Shown here in pieces: positions 11,191-23,300 of a stretch of 64,000 nucleotides of DNA (its first letter is position 1; each line of letters begins with the position of its first letter). This stretch comes from Ricinus communis (lineage: Eukaryota > Streptophyta > Magnoliopsida > Malpighiales > Euphorbiaceae). Location of the stretch: assembly GCF_019578655.1 (NCBI RefSeq), contig NC_063257.1, positions 30,849,159 to 30,913,158 of the forward strand, in the 5' to 3' direction. The notes beneath the pieces were generated by a model that saw only the letters and a program-made list of their open reading frames with translations, was not told the DNA's origin and did not search any database. The position numbers were made by a program, and so were the translations under genes.

Positions 11191-13718
11191 ATGGGGTACA
11201 ACAGTATTAATGGGTTGTTCTATAGAAAAGGTGTTGGTGGACCATTTATCTTAATTACTGATGACTCTTCTGTCTTACAAGCTGCAAGTGGTTTAAAGGA
11301 TGGGAACTATCTAGAGTTTTACATTGAACACTGCAGTAATACTTGTATTACTGATAGGGCAAGGTACCAGTGCTCAATCCTTTGTCTAGGTTTTGAATAG
11401 AAATAGTAATTAGGAAAGTATACCTATGACAGATGGGGGTAGTATACCTTTGAATACCTCTTCTGATGTTGATGTTGAAGTAGATGAGTGGTCTGATGAA
11501 GAGGAAGGATTACCTATTTTTGAGAGACATCAAACATTTAATAAAATCTGTATAAATATGAGTGGATTGACCGGTGATGAGGACGATGAGTTGATAGCTG
11601 CTAGAGAAAATGTGAGACAGTATAGGTTTAGAAATAAAACACAATAACAGAAGGAGAAAGTTGGAAAAGATGCTGAAGATGGTCAGAATATACCTGTAGA
11701 CATCATTTTTTTATGGAGAGGAAGTTCTTGATGATGATGACATCTCAAAAGACAATGAGAGTAGTGATGGGAATGATAATGTTTACTATAGCAGCTCTGA
11801 CCTAGGTAGTTATGTTGAAGAAACTGATAATGAGTATGATGATGGTCTTGTGAGGAAAAATGAGATAAATGTTTGTTTTGATCCTAATGCAAAAATACTT
11901 GTTTTTTGTGTTGGAATGACTTGCAAAAATATTAGGGAAGGGAATTTGTTACAAGGTGTAGTGTTATGAAGGTATCACATGTCCATTATGCAAAGAATGA
12001 TGGTGACAGAATAAGGGCTGTTTGTAGGATAGATTGTCCTTGGGTTCTGCATGTGAGCATACATAATGCCACTAACACATTTAAGACATATAACCCTCAC
12101 CAAATGCTACAGATACACCAAAACAAAATTCTGTAATAATGAGTTTTTAAAGAGGGAGTACATGAGTAGGATAATGTCACAACCTAGTTTGAAGTTGAAG
12201 GAGGAGGCTTCACCATCATTTCAGACATACAAAAGGTAACTTTTTATTACTTTTATTGTAACTAACACATGTATATATTGTAATGTATATTTATTATATG
12301 CTACTGTATTGTTTTTTAGGGATTAGAATCTACAATGGAAGAGATTTTTTCCAATGTTGAGCATAGAATGTGTACAAGACACATAAATGCTAATTGGGCA
12401 AAAAAATGGAGAAGTGAGGAGAGAAAATTTATTTTTTAGAATTGTGCTAGGGTAACTTTTGGGAGGTAGTTGAAAGATAGATTAGAAACACTTAATGAAC
12501 TTGGAGAGAACATTGTGCAAGTTGTCTTAAGTTATGGGGTTAAAAGCTGGTGCAAGGCATACTTTAATGTTGATGTAAAGTGTGATATTGTGGATAACAA
12601 CCTATCAGAGACTTTCAATGGCTGGATACTTGAACCAAGATGCAAGGTAATTATTTCAATGCTTGAAGATATTAGGGTGCAAGTGATGAATAGGTTGTGG
12701 ACTAAAAGAGAGTCTGTTAATTCTTAGATTTGTGATCAATCTCCTAGGTTTATGGAGAAACTAGAGAAAAATAAGAAGTCATTCAATTGGTTTATGCAGT
12801 GGAATGGAGATATGGGATATGAGATAACTAATGCAAATGACAAGGAGGATAAATACACTATGAATATTGAAAAAAGAAGTTGCAGTTATAGAGAGTGGGA
12901 TCTTACTAGCATCCTTTGGCAACATGCAATATGTGCCATATTTTATAAGAGTGATCATCCTGAAAATTTTATGGCTCATTGGTATTCAAAACAGACTTAC
13001 ATCAAGGCATACAGCAATAGCATACAGTGTGTTCCAGGAAAGTAGCACTGGGTGGATACAGGGAAAGAAAGAATTATGCCTCCTGAATTTAAAAAAATAT
13101 CAGGAAGATCGAAAGAAAATAGAAGGAAGGATAAAGATGAGCAAAAGAAGACAAGAAAGTTGTCAAGGGTAGGGAGAATCATATGACATGTGGAATATGC
13201 AAAGAACCTGGACACAATATCAAGTGTTGTCCAAAAAGGAATGTAGATACACAGGTACATGCATTATACTTTTCAGCTTAATTTTCTTTACATCTTAATT
13301 TAATGAAATATTCTATCTTATTTGAAAATGCAAGATGAAAGTAGGGAAAAAAACAAAAAGGCAGAAAGTGAACTCATCTCAACAGAAGCAAAAACAAGTT
13401 GCTGACAGTTCAAAGGAATATAGCAGTGCTAATATATTAAGAGAATTTTCACAACCAAGGAAGAACAAAGAGAAGGAACTTTCATCTACTTCAAAATTTG
13501 ATCCTAAAGGGAAAGAAGTTGACCATTCAGCAAATCCTGATAGGCTTTTTGCACAAGAACCATCTGCAGAAGAGTTTAGTGTCACTCCTGACTTCTTCAC
13601 TGCTTCAAAGTATTATATGCGGCATTGTTCACAACCATCTCCTCAAATGGTTGTAGAAGCTGCTGAAAAACAAAGTTATTCACAACTAGGAAGTAGGAGT
13701 ACAGTAAAAAAAGGCTAA
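11191..13718 (+). pseudogene. Decayed MuDR-type (MULE) transposase
   Basis: Plus-strand pieces follow the usual order of a plant MULE transposase. First is an acidic amino-terminal region (11191-11647, with WSDEEEGLP). Next is a MuDR-like DNA-binding segment near 11850-12070 (FDPNAKILVF). Then comes the carboxyl half of the catalytic region (12330-12727: MCTRHINANWAKKW, then VDNNLSETFNGWILEPR). A SWIM-type finger lies near 12870-12950 (CSYREWDLTSILWQHA), where the second Cys pair has decayed to Y and W. A CCHC knuckle is near 13180-13240 (CGICKEPGHNIKCC), followed by a Lys/Ser-rich tail to 13718. The DDE catalytic core between about 12120 and 12330 is largely deleted, and stops break every part. 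It is non-functional. Confidence 0.8.
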
Positions 13719-14571
13719 AAAAACATATTGTAGGTGAAGGCTATTATACGAATGTCAAGACTAGAGCTGCAACTTTGCAGATACTCTCTATCATATTCAT
13801 TACTTTATTAATGCAATATTTGATGATATTAATGCATATCTATATGGGCAGACATTGAACAAAAAACCAGTACCTCTGTATGGTGGTTTTAAAAGTGCAC
13901 AAAAAGACTTAACTATACGCAGCAACAGTCAGACTTAAAATGTATACTAGTCAAAGAGTAGTACCAATTTGAACAACATTATTCTACAGAAAGACTATCT
14001 TAATGCAATATCTTGGGCTAGAGCTATTCACTAGAATGGGGGTCCTGCTGCCACATTAAATGATCTCCAAGCAGAAATAGCCAAAAAAGTAGCCAGCTCA
14101 AACAAGCCAATTTGGAAGCCATGAACATCAATTAAGTGTATAACATCAATTAGGTTTATAGCATCAATTAGGTTCATATTTTGCGGGTAGTCTATATTTT
14201 GTGTCAAATATTTAATTTGTTTGGATGTTGGCAGTCCATATTTTGTGTCAAACATTTACTTTGTTTAGATGTTGGCAGTTCAAATATAACTCAATTATGA
14301 GAACTTGATCAGGAGCTTAAGACTCTACTTGTTTTCGAGACAATATAAATATATCTACAGTTTATTAATGGCCAAATTTTAGTTTCTTTTCCTAATTTAC
14401 ATATAATCTCTATCATATTAAACTTGAAATTTTATGCTTATAATCGGTATTTTCTAAGAATTGCATACCATACTAATGTAACAACCAACATATTTATTGA
14501 ACATAGCAAAAAGATACATTAACCAGCAATAATACAAAAGTTATGCTAGCAACACAACTTAATATAAAAAC

Positions 14572-14954
14572 CTATTTATGGCTATAAACACCATGACCAA
14601 CAACGCCCAACACAATAATACCAGCCCCTAGCATCATTATTTTCAGCTTTTCCAATTTTTCTTCAACTGTCGCAAGCTGCTCTTTCAACGTATCAATCTC
14701 CATATAGAGTAGCCCAAACTCTTCTTTCAGTATTTGGTTCTCTCCCTTGGACGCATGAAAATCTGCTTTCACTATATCATAATCAGCTAGGCAAACCTCC
14801 ATTTGCTTCATTTACTGGGTTTTTGCACGAACAATGTGCCATAGCTTCACCAGCCTGTATCAAAGCTTGATTTCACTCTTCTATAAGAGCTTTCGTTTTC
14901 TTTCTTAATGAATTAATATCTAGTACTTGATGCTCAGTCCAATCCACATCAAAC

Positions 14955-14989
<35 letters not shown>

Positions 14990-15215
14990 CAGTTTTTTGT
15001 CCTACAAAAATATATAAAACAAGTAAAGCTTGGTAGAAACACAAAAACCTACCCTTCAACACAACACCCATTTATAGAAGTTAGAAAATTTAGCTCTTAT
15101 CTTACCTTCAATCCAGAGTAGGCATAGAACCTTCTCCATGGTTTCTTTTCATCGTTCCATGTCTCCAATCGAGCGGGCAAACCGCATAGGCAAATGGAAA
15201 TTCGTTCAGCTTCCA
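14572..15215 (-). pseudogene. GRF zinc-finger / coiled-coil / membrane-tail protein, decayed
   Basis: Exon 1 (15215 to 15106) begins with ATG and reads as a GRF-type zinc finger: ISICLCGLPARLETW, then KKPWRRFYAYSGLK, ending at a GT donor. The finger has lost a Cys (Y where C is expected). After an intron containing 29 consecutive A, the text resumes as FDVDWTEHQVLDINSLRKK and is cut by a TGA. It ends with an open stretch (14572-14811) of heptad-like coiled coil (LKEEFGLLYMEIDTLKEQLA) and a hydrophobic tail (MLGAGIIVLGVVGHGVY). GRF fingers with coiled coil and tail anchor are common in plants and often lie by MULEs. Here the gene converges on the transposase remnant. No AG acceptor is visible at the poly-A, another sign of decay. 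Confidence 0.7.
14958..14986. repeat. Poly-A run (29 A)
   Basis: Twenty-nine consecutive A on the plus strand, in the intron of the GRF pseudogene, where on the minus strand a poly-T precedes the second exon and no AG remains. Length may be unstable in the genome and in assembly. Confidence 0.95.
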
Positions 15216-15289
15216 TTTCCCCTTAGTTTCGCCCTTAGTGCTAGCAAAATACACGTTGAATGTTATGGAGGGAGAAGGTGAAAGCCTTA

Positions 15290-15522
15290 ACAGTTAAAGG
15301 GGGGAAATGAAGTATTCATTTTTTTACACATATTCTGACTTTTACACATGTATAGATGATGTATCAATTACATTGACAAAAACGGTCTCCATTAACGAGA
15401 TTGTTAAATAAGGGGCAATTGTTGATAAAAATAAAAGTGCAAGAATGCAATGTCGATGAATAAAAGTATAAGGGGTAATTGTAAAAAAAAAAAAAGTGCA
15501 TGGGGCAAAGTATAGGTTTTTC
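15290..15522. repeat. Probable right terminus of a MULE
   Basis: The segment ends GGGGCAAAGTATAGG then TTTTTCC. On the minus strand this is a G-starting terminus of the kind seen in plant MULEs. It lies outside the transposase and GRF remnants. I did not find a matching inverted copy to the left of 11191 or a 9-bp target duplication, so the element's left end has been lost or has diverged. Confidence 0.35.
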
Positions 15523-16007
15523 CTATAACTAAAGAGAAAGACATTAGAGAATAAGAACTACATGGAATATAGATTAAGATGTAAATATTATTTGACCTCT
15601 ATAAACATTAAAATTTTATTTAGTATTATCCTAAAAGAGAGTAAATACTTTTATAAATAATAAGTGGATTCTATTTACAAAATAATAAACTTTAAATAAA
15701 TGGATTACGATTTAAATAAATTTTTATATTTTAATAATGAAAATATTTATAATTTTAAATTTGATACATTTTTATCTTAATTAAATTTGATAATTTAGTT
15801 AATAAATTTATAAATATAAGACACAGGTCAATCTATTTTGTAAAATAGTAAAGTTCAAATGGACATTATATTCTAAAGTCTATGTTAAATATTTTACAAT
15901 AAAGATATTTATGATCTAAATTCTAAGAATAATTACTTTTTATTTTGTGAGTAACAACGAGTCCAATTGTTAAAATATTATATGTATACGAAAGTGAAAG
16001 AATATAA
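15523..16007. other. AT-rich stretch without recognisable feature
   Basis: Very AT-rich DNA with no open frame, terminal repeat or known motif that I can support. Confidence 0.6.
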
Positions 16008-16016
16008 ATAGATTTA

Positions 16017-16620
16017 GGAACAAAGTTCAATTTGGCCACTAATTTTATTACTCGGGTTCAATTTAGCTCTTTTCTAAATTTTTGGGTATTTTAGCTCAAA
16101 CCTTTGCATATTTAGCTCAAATTAATCCTATTTCTTACAAAAATAAAAGAGTGAGTTACACGCTCCCTAAAAAGAGAGTTGATAGAATGAAAAATAAAAT
16201 AAATATTAATTTCTTACACTAAATTATTTAAATTAAAAAAATATATATTGATATTTAAACAAAATACAATAAAAAAATAAATATTTCTGCAGTGTTCTTA
16301 TTATTTTTTCTTAATAATGACAGTAAAAGAGACAGTTACAATAATAGTGGTGCCAAAGGCGGTGGAGGTGAGAGCAATTATAATGAGAATAATAGTAGTA
16401 ATAGCTACTTATTACTTAATTATACTAAAATTATAACATAGTGTTTAAATTATATTTTAATTTTTTAATTTTCAAGAAAGTGACTCTCACTCTCTCCTTT
16501 TTTTAGAATATGGTTAATTTAGGCCAAATATAAAGGTTTAGGCTAAAAAGTCCACAAATTTTAAAAAAGACTAAATTGAGGCCGTGTGATAAGGTTCGTG
16601 ACCAAATTGAACTTTATTTC
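16017..16620. mobile_element. Mutator-like MITE, copy 1 (604 bp)
   Basis: The left end reads GGAACAAAGTTCAATTTGGC. The right end, read on the minus strand, starts GAAATAAAGTTCAATTTGG, so the termini are long imperfect inverted repeats of about 50 bp. Perfect 9-bp direct repeats ATAGATTTA flank it at 16008-16016 and 16621-16629. A 9-bp duplication with long inverted ends is diagnostic of Mutator-type transposition. There is no coding capacity. Confidence 0.92.
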
Positions 16621-16916
16621 ATAGATTTACTAAAGAAATTCTTGCATATTATTTATTATGACTAGTTAAATTTTAATTCATTAATTGAATCAGTTGATAA
16701 TTAATATGCATAATTTTTTTATTTATTAATTAAACTATTTGTAAGATAAAAAACCTTTAAACTAAAATCTAACTCATTTTGGTTTTTATTAAATTAACTA
16801 ATAAAAGAAAAATGACAAACAATTAAAAATTGAGAAAAAATAGAAATTTTCTTTAAGAAATTACATAAGAAACTCTATTAAATGTATATTTACTCGTGAG
16901 ATTAGTAATTTATATT

Positions 16917-17521
16917 AGAACAAAGTCCAATTTGGCTACTAATCTTATTGTTCGTGTTCAATTTAACCCTTTTCTAAATTTTTGGATATTTTAGTCCAAA
17001 TCTTTGCATAATTAGCTCAAATTAGTTCTATTTTTTATAAAAATGAGAGAGTGAGTTACACACTCTCTAGAAAGAGAGTGATAGAATGAAAAATTAAAAA
17101 AATTAATTTCTTATACTAAATTATTTAAATTAAAAAATATATATTAATATTTAAATAAAACATAATAAAAAGTATTATTACAGTGTTCCTTTTTTTTTAA
17201 TGACAGTGAAAAAGACAATTATAATAGTAGTCGTGTTGAGGGTGGTGGAGGTGAGAGCGGTTACGACAAGAATAATGGTGATAATAGCTAATTGTTGCTT
17301 AACTACACTAATTGTACTAAAATTATAAAATAGTTTTTAAATTATATTATAATCTTTTAATTGTTTTTTACTTTCAAGAGAGTGACTCTCACCTTCATTT
17401 TTTTTAATAGGGTTAGTTTGAGTCAAATATACAAAGATTTGGACTAAAAAGTCTATAAATTTAAAAAATGACTAAATTAAACCCGCGTGACAAGATTAGT
17501 AGTCAAACTGCACTTTATTCC
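16917..17521. mobile_element. Mutator-like MITE, copy 2 (605 bp)
   Basis: Same family and orientation as the copy at 16017-16620. Internal landmarks are shared, for example GAGAGTGAGTTACACACTC near 17046 and the long AT-rich middle. The left end AGAACAAAGTCCAATTTGG has its first G mutated; the right end on the minus strand starts GGAATAAAGTGCAGTTTGAC. It is flanked by perfect 9-bp repeats ATTTATATT at 16908-16916 and 17522-17530, different from those of copy 1, so it inserted independently. Confidence 0.92.
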
Positions 17522-17530
17522 ATTTATATT

Positions 17531-18944
17531 GATAAAAATTTAAAGGTATTATAATTATTTAATATAATATTTATATTGATTTATTAAACAAACAAGCATA
17601 TTCATTTTTATTTTTTTAGTTATTTTATATCTTATTAAATAAACAATAATGAGTCGAATTTTTTAATTTACATTGAACGGATGTGAATTAAAAACTAGTT
17701 GATTTGTAGCAAAAATTAGCGCCTTGGCTGGGGTCTTAGAACAAGAATTGAGGGGCTTGCCTGGATAACATGGATTTTGGTCTGCCTAGGTGCGTGATCT
17801 AGCCGTACATGTGTGGGTCAGACGTTGACGCTGAAGCGAAACCTAGGTAGTGATTTTTTTAAAAATATATTTGTATCTAATAAATTTATACTAAATATTT
17901 ATTAATTTATATTCATTAAATATGTACTAATATTTATTGTTTAAATATTAAATATTTATTATTTGTTAATTTAATTTAATTAAAAATATATATATATCAC
18001 ATTATAAATACTTATAGTATAACTTTAGCTGGATTTTTTTTTTTATTTACTAACTGTTAGAACGATTTACATTATATATATATTTGAATGAATTAATGAT
18101 GAATATCTATTAACAAACTAATAAATATTATGTCTATTAATGATGAATGCTATGTCAATTATAAAAATATTTTAATATGAATTATAAAAATAATAAATAT
18201 TTTTATAAATAATTAATATTTTATTTAAAAATATTAATGAACATTATATATACAGGTAAAACATATTGTAGTACTAGATAATGAACATTAATATTAACAC
18301 TAATGAATAATAGATTAAGTAAATAAAGATAAACATTAAATGCAATGAATATTAAGTTTACAGATAATGAATGTTTAAATATAAAAAAATTAATTATTAT
18401 AGGATATTATATCTAATGAACATTATACATATAAATAATAAATATTTTAGTTCATGCAAATGAACAAAAAATTAATACATACTTAATCTAATAAAAACTT
18501 TTTAATATGTGTTATTATATTTTGACACATAGATTTTTATTTTCAGTAGTATACTTATCATGGACACAAAGAATTCAAATTTATATTTAATTTTTTATTT
18601 TTTCTATTAATTTATTGATAATTTTATATGTTGTACTAATAAAATTTTAAAATATAGAAAAATAAAGAAAGATATTAAAAATATTTAATTTATTATTATT
18701 CTTATAATATAAATAATTATAAAATATTAAAAAATTTATTTGATTTTATATATAAATTTCATCTATATTATTATTTATAACCAAATAATTACGACATCGT
18801 CACAGACGGGTGAATGACTATAAATGATGAATATAAAATTATAATAACACATGCTAATTAATAACGAACAAAATAATGTATGAATATATGAAGAAGTTTA
18901 TAATTACATAAATAAAATATATAATGATAAAATATTAAAAAAAT
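17531..18944. other. AT-rich stretch without gene
   Basis: Extremely AT-rich DNA. A small GC-richer island at about 17705-17850 has no open frame I recognise. The rest is dense in short near-repeats of TAAATATTTATT-like words. I see no terminal repeats or genes. Confidence 0.55.
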
Positions 18945-19484
18945 ATGCCCCTTAATGCAACAAAGAAGCCAGTTACCTCAATTGTGCAGGCACCACGACA
19001 ATTGGACAAAGGAGATCTAGAGAAGCTTATCCCTCTTGAATGTGTGACAAACTATGAGAAACTTTACCAATCTCAGGATAAGCAGATCCAAGCTACAGAT
19101 TCCCTTTTTATTAAGGAAAAAGATGGTACTGTAAAAACCATCTTCAGAAAAACTGAAGAAACTTCATCTTCCTCTCTGTCCATCTTTCAAGCATCAATGA
19201 TACAACCTAAACCTGAAAAATCCAGACTGATTCCAAAGGTATTCTACAGTTCTCTATGTTCACACAGGAAGCCCAGATACGATGATCAGGACCCGGATGA
19301 TGCATCAAAAGTAAAGACTCCTTTACCTATTTACGAAGAGGCACTAGAGATCTTACAAAAAGAGAGACCACCTTCCAACAAAGTTTCTCCCCCATCCTGT
19401 CGCGCATATACACTATTAACCTCTCTTATTTTAAAAGAAATCATCATAGATTTATTTAATTTTAATTTATTTTATATTTACTAA
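18945..19484 (+). CDS. Unrecognised 179-codon ORF, possibly retroelement- or pararetrovirus-derived
   Basis: The ORF starts at ATG (MPLNATKKPVTS) and stops in AT-rich DNA. Residues 1-145 have normal protein composition: a segment with ECVTNYEKLYQSQDKQ, then KEKDGTVKTIFRK, a Ser-rich stretch, and a Pro-rich DDASKVKTPLPIYEEAL. The last 25 residues are a hydrophobic AT-derived tail that looks like read-through. The GC content drops sharply on both sides, as for a short inserted fragment. The wording faintly recalls structural-protein regions of plant reverse-transcribing elements, but I cannot name a family. No intron signals or partner gene are evident. Confidence 0.4.
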   Translation: MPLNATKKPVTSIVQAPRQLDKGDLEKLIPLECVTNYEKLYQSQDKQIQATDSLFIKEKDGTVKTIFRKTEETSSSSLSIFQASMIQPKPEKSRLIPKVFYSSLCSHRKPRYDDQDPDDASKVKTPLPIYEEALEILQKERPPSNKVSPPSCRAYTLLTSLILKEIIIDLFNFNLFYIY

Positions 19485-20356
19485 TTTTTTTAATTACTTA
19501 ATTTTAAGAAATAAAAAAAATATATTAATTTACTCTAAATAGGTTAAATTTAAATAATTTAAACTAATATAGGAATTCTTAACTTATTTTGATAATTGTC
19601 CAGTTAACAAAATCAAAATATAAATAAAAAAATAGTTATCAGAAGAAAAAATAAATAAATCGAAAAGTCCAAAATCAAATAAAAAAAAAAGAGAGTAAAA
19701 GTTAGGCTCGAAAATGCGGCAACCAGTGAATTTAAATAACACGTGTGATATTATTTATTTCTCTAAAATATTGTCGTTTGGACGCTGGACCATATAGTTA
19801 CATGGCCGGGGTCCATGCTATAATTTGGCGCCTTTATCCCTTTCCTTTTCTTGAGTGACTAAAAACTTCCTCTTGCACCTTCTAGCATGTCTTGTATGAC
19901 TTGACTTAGCTTTGATGAAGTACATGCTTCCCATCAGACCACCAAAATAAATTAAAAAAAGAAAAACAAAGGAAGAGCCTTGAATGAAGTACAGGCAAAG
20001 ACTTAAATTCATGAGTACCTCACTCATGCCCAAGCTCCCAGATACAACCATTGCCTTCAGCTTTGTGTGTCATGTTATTTTACGTGTAATGTAATCATGA
20101 AGAGAGTAATTAAACGAAAATCATGAGTTTTTATTGACACTGAATCATCAGTGAATGAAAGTTATTATTGAACAACCATATAATTTATAAGTTCCTCTGC
20201 ATATAGATTAATGGCCTAACATGATACCTCCTTCAGTTGTCTTTGATGCTAACAAACCAAAATGCCTCTATACAAGAAGAGAGCTAAAAAAAGTTGGGGG
20301 AAAAAGAAAATGCAGTGTATATATAATGGGGGAAAACAAGAAGCAGCAGAAACCCG
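19485..20356. other. AT-rich intergenic DNA and probable 3' flank of the DLDG1-like gene
   Basis: No supported gene. The part next to 20357 should hold the 3' untranslated region of the minus-strand gene. A 77-codon minus-strand open stretch at 19818-20051 lies here, but it has no motif and is probably untranslated sequence. Confidence 0.5.
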
Positions 20357-23300
20357 CTAGTGACGCTTCATTTCACGAAATATATTTGCCACCTTTGGAG
20401 ATAATCTTGGAAGGAATTTAAATAGCTGTAACAGAAACACAATAAGCAAAGGATTGGCGACTATGATAGAGGAAAAGAACACTACACTAGGCAATAAAGA
20501 ATTATGTAGTGGCTAGTACTGATATAAATTGCCAATTTAAGGTTATCCGCAAAGTGCATCATTTCTTTAGGTTACATTATTTGACTAGCAGCATAAACCG
20601 ATTCTACTGAACCTCATTGCATAATCTTAGCAAGAACACAATTTCCAAGAAATACATGGCAGAACACATAAACCAACATATTAATATGAGATTGACATGT
20701 CTAAATGATGCTTGCTATACATGCTGTATCTCCCCTTCTGCAAAATAAGATCATATGTGTTTACATAAATATTTTAGGATATAATTATTCAAAGACTTAT
20801 TTGCATTTTTAGCTTTTACACTGAGCTATTTTTGGAAGTTTTATTTAGATCAGAGAGGAAAAGATACACCTTAAACCACAGTGGCAGGTCCCACAATTTA
20901 GTCTTACCTGAGAGGGCCGCCCCATAGACAAAGGAAAATAGTTTATGACTATGCTACCCTTGTATTCTACAGCTGTTTTGCATGCACTTCCAATCACACA
21001 AGGCATCTTGGTATTTGTTGACACAATTTAGTCTTAGCTTATAGTACTTTTTGACACAGATTTAGATCCAGGCTGCCAGTGGTACTTGAACTGCAAATAT
21101 TGTTCTGTCTTATGTTCATTTTCCGTAACTGCCCTTAACTAATTTTTATGCACACCTAGCTTGCATAATTTTTATGCACACCAAGCTTACACGGGAAAAG
21201 ATTCATTAGAACTTAGTTAAACAATCACTGCAAAGTAGTTAGCCTTGGGAGGACACATGGACACAGACACATTAAATGGATTCAGAATTCAATCATTTCA
21301 TTAATATCTTCATGCATCGCCGTTCCTGTGCTTAAATTATTAACTTTAAATGTAGCGATTAAAAGATAATGTCATTGCTGGAATCTGGAGTCATAGGTTT
21401 AGCCAATTTTCAGTGAGCTACATGTTTCCAGTTCACACACAGATAACAGACAGACAAACAAGATATGCTGTTACAAATTGATATTTTAGTTAGAATGTGT
21501 TAAATAAAACAAAAGCTTTTCCCCCTAGATTAATGTTGGAATGTGAGATTTAGTTGAAATTTGTTAAGATATTTATGGTTTATTTAAAAGGAGTGGAACT
21601 CCTTGTTTTAAGGAAACAAGTTAAAGAGTCAAAAGTATGGTGAACCATACTTGTTAGGTAACCTTCTGTTTTTGTATTTGCCATGTTATGTTTCTTAAAT
21701 GTTCATTTTCTTCTTCTTCACAAATCCAACAGTGGTATCAGAGCTCCAACGATCTTTTAGGGGCCTGTTTACATTTAAAAAGAAAAAGTTTCTGTATTTT
21801 TGAAATCATTTTGTCCAAATGCAGCTGCTCCATCAAAGAAAACAAAGGGAAAGTTGTTCTAAAGCTTCAGTGAAGCAGCAAGATACAAAAATAAAATATG
21901 AGTAAAAAAGAAAATAGAGCATAGAGCATACCCAAAGCTTCACGCATGCATCAATAACAACTGGAACCAGGCAGATGAAAATAGTAATAGCAGCCTTATC
22001 AATGTCAAGGCCGTAGTGTTCAACAAGTATCTCCAACAATGTCTGCCAACCAGATTCAGAATGATACCTGCAGGTATGCGATTTGCCATGGAACAATAAG
22101 CATTATAAAACCAAGAGAGTGAAAATTCTTAATATAAGATGGACAAAGAGAAAGAGAGAACAGATACTAATAAGAAAAATTACTAATTATACACACTTGT
22201 AGATTTCATCTGCTGCAAGAGCATGGGAGGAAGAGAACTATTATGCATAGGAGCCTTTTTAAATGGAAACTGGGAAAAAAATCGAATGCAAAAGTACATG
22301 AAATTACAGCCTCCACATTCAGTGCCATGTATAACATTAGGCCATTCAACTTTTTAAAACAGTTTCTATCATAGCCAATTTTGAGTTTTATTTCATTCTT
22401 GGTAATCAATAATCTACAATATGTATCAGTAACAGCACTAAACTTCTTTTTTCCCTTTTTAAAATAAGTCCATCATGGCTTGATTTTATTAGATTTTCCA
22501 CCAAAATTTTGACAAGATGGCCAAGTAAAATATGTTTAATCCAGTTCTACAGTTAAAGATATTTTATAAAACTTTCTTGCTTATTTAGTATTGGAAATTT
22601 GGAGATCCCAAGGCTCCTAAGAATTATCTCATTCTAAATGAAGTTTAATGTGAATATTTGATGGTATTCTTTTCTCATTCTTTCCTTATTTTTATGATTC
22701 TGTTTTCAGGATTCATTTTCCTCTCCTACGATTCTTTCTTTTCTGTATATAAACATTCTTTTATGTACATTGAAGATCAACAAAAAGGATTTTTGGTGTT
22801 CTCATGGTACAAAGCCTTGTGTTTCTTAAGTCTATTACTAAAACATCCTAGTTCAGTTCTCGATCGAGCCTTCTTTATTGATCACAAAATCCTTCTGTGC
22901 TCCCTTTTTTCTCTCTGTAGTTTTTGGCCTTTGGTCCCTATAAAATGTCAGAAATTCCAGTGCCCCAGCATCTTCAGTGGTTCCCTTCCACTAATCCTCC
23001 TAAGAACTGCAGAGTATGAGACGCAGCCTATTGCTTGGATGGTAAAAATTATCTTCCATGGTCACAAATAGTAAACATTAGGATTCAATTCTAAGTCTAG
23101 TGCTCCTCATGTTTAGGTTGCAAGGTTCAAGCTAGGAATGGTATACCAGCAGAGACCTCCAGTGCTGCCCCCCCCCCCCCCCCCCCCTTGTCACACCGTG
23201 GAGCTCAAATCCAAAAAATTTTGCCGAGAGTGCTAGAGTAATGCGGAATTCTCCGGAACACTCTGGAGTAGTGTAGAATTCTCTAGAATACTCTAGAATT

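Larger units (their letters stand above)
20426..21931 (-). other. Intron 6 of the DLDG1-like gene
   Basis: The intron runs from the GT at 21931-21930 to the AG at 20427-20426. It contains an LTR with primer binding site at 21534-21745. Nothing else in it is recognisable; the remainder is ordinary AT-rich intron. Confidence 0.85.

Noticed and set aside
19818..20051. 77-codon minus-strand ORF with a hydrophobic middle
   Set aside because: Lies just downstream of the DLDG1-like stop codon, has no homology signal that I recognise, and is probably 3' untranslated DNA.
22658..23071. 137-codon plus-strand ORF in intron 5
   Set aside because: Phe/Ser/Leu-rich translation of T-rich DNA, antisense to the gene, no motif, and no link to the copia reading frame.
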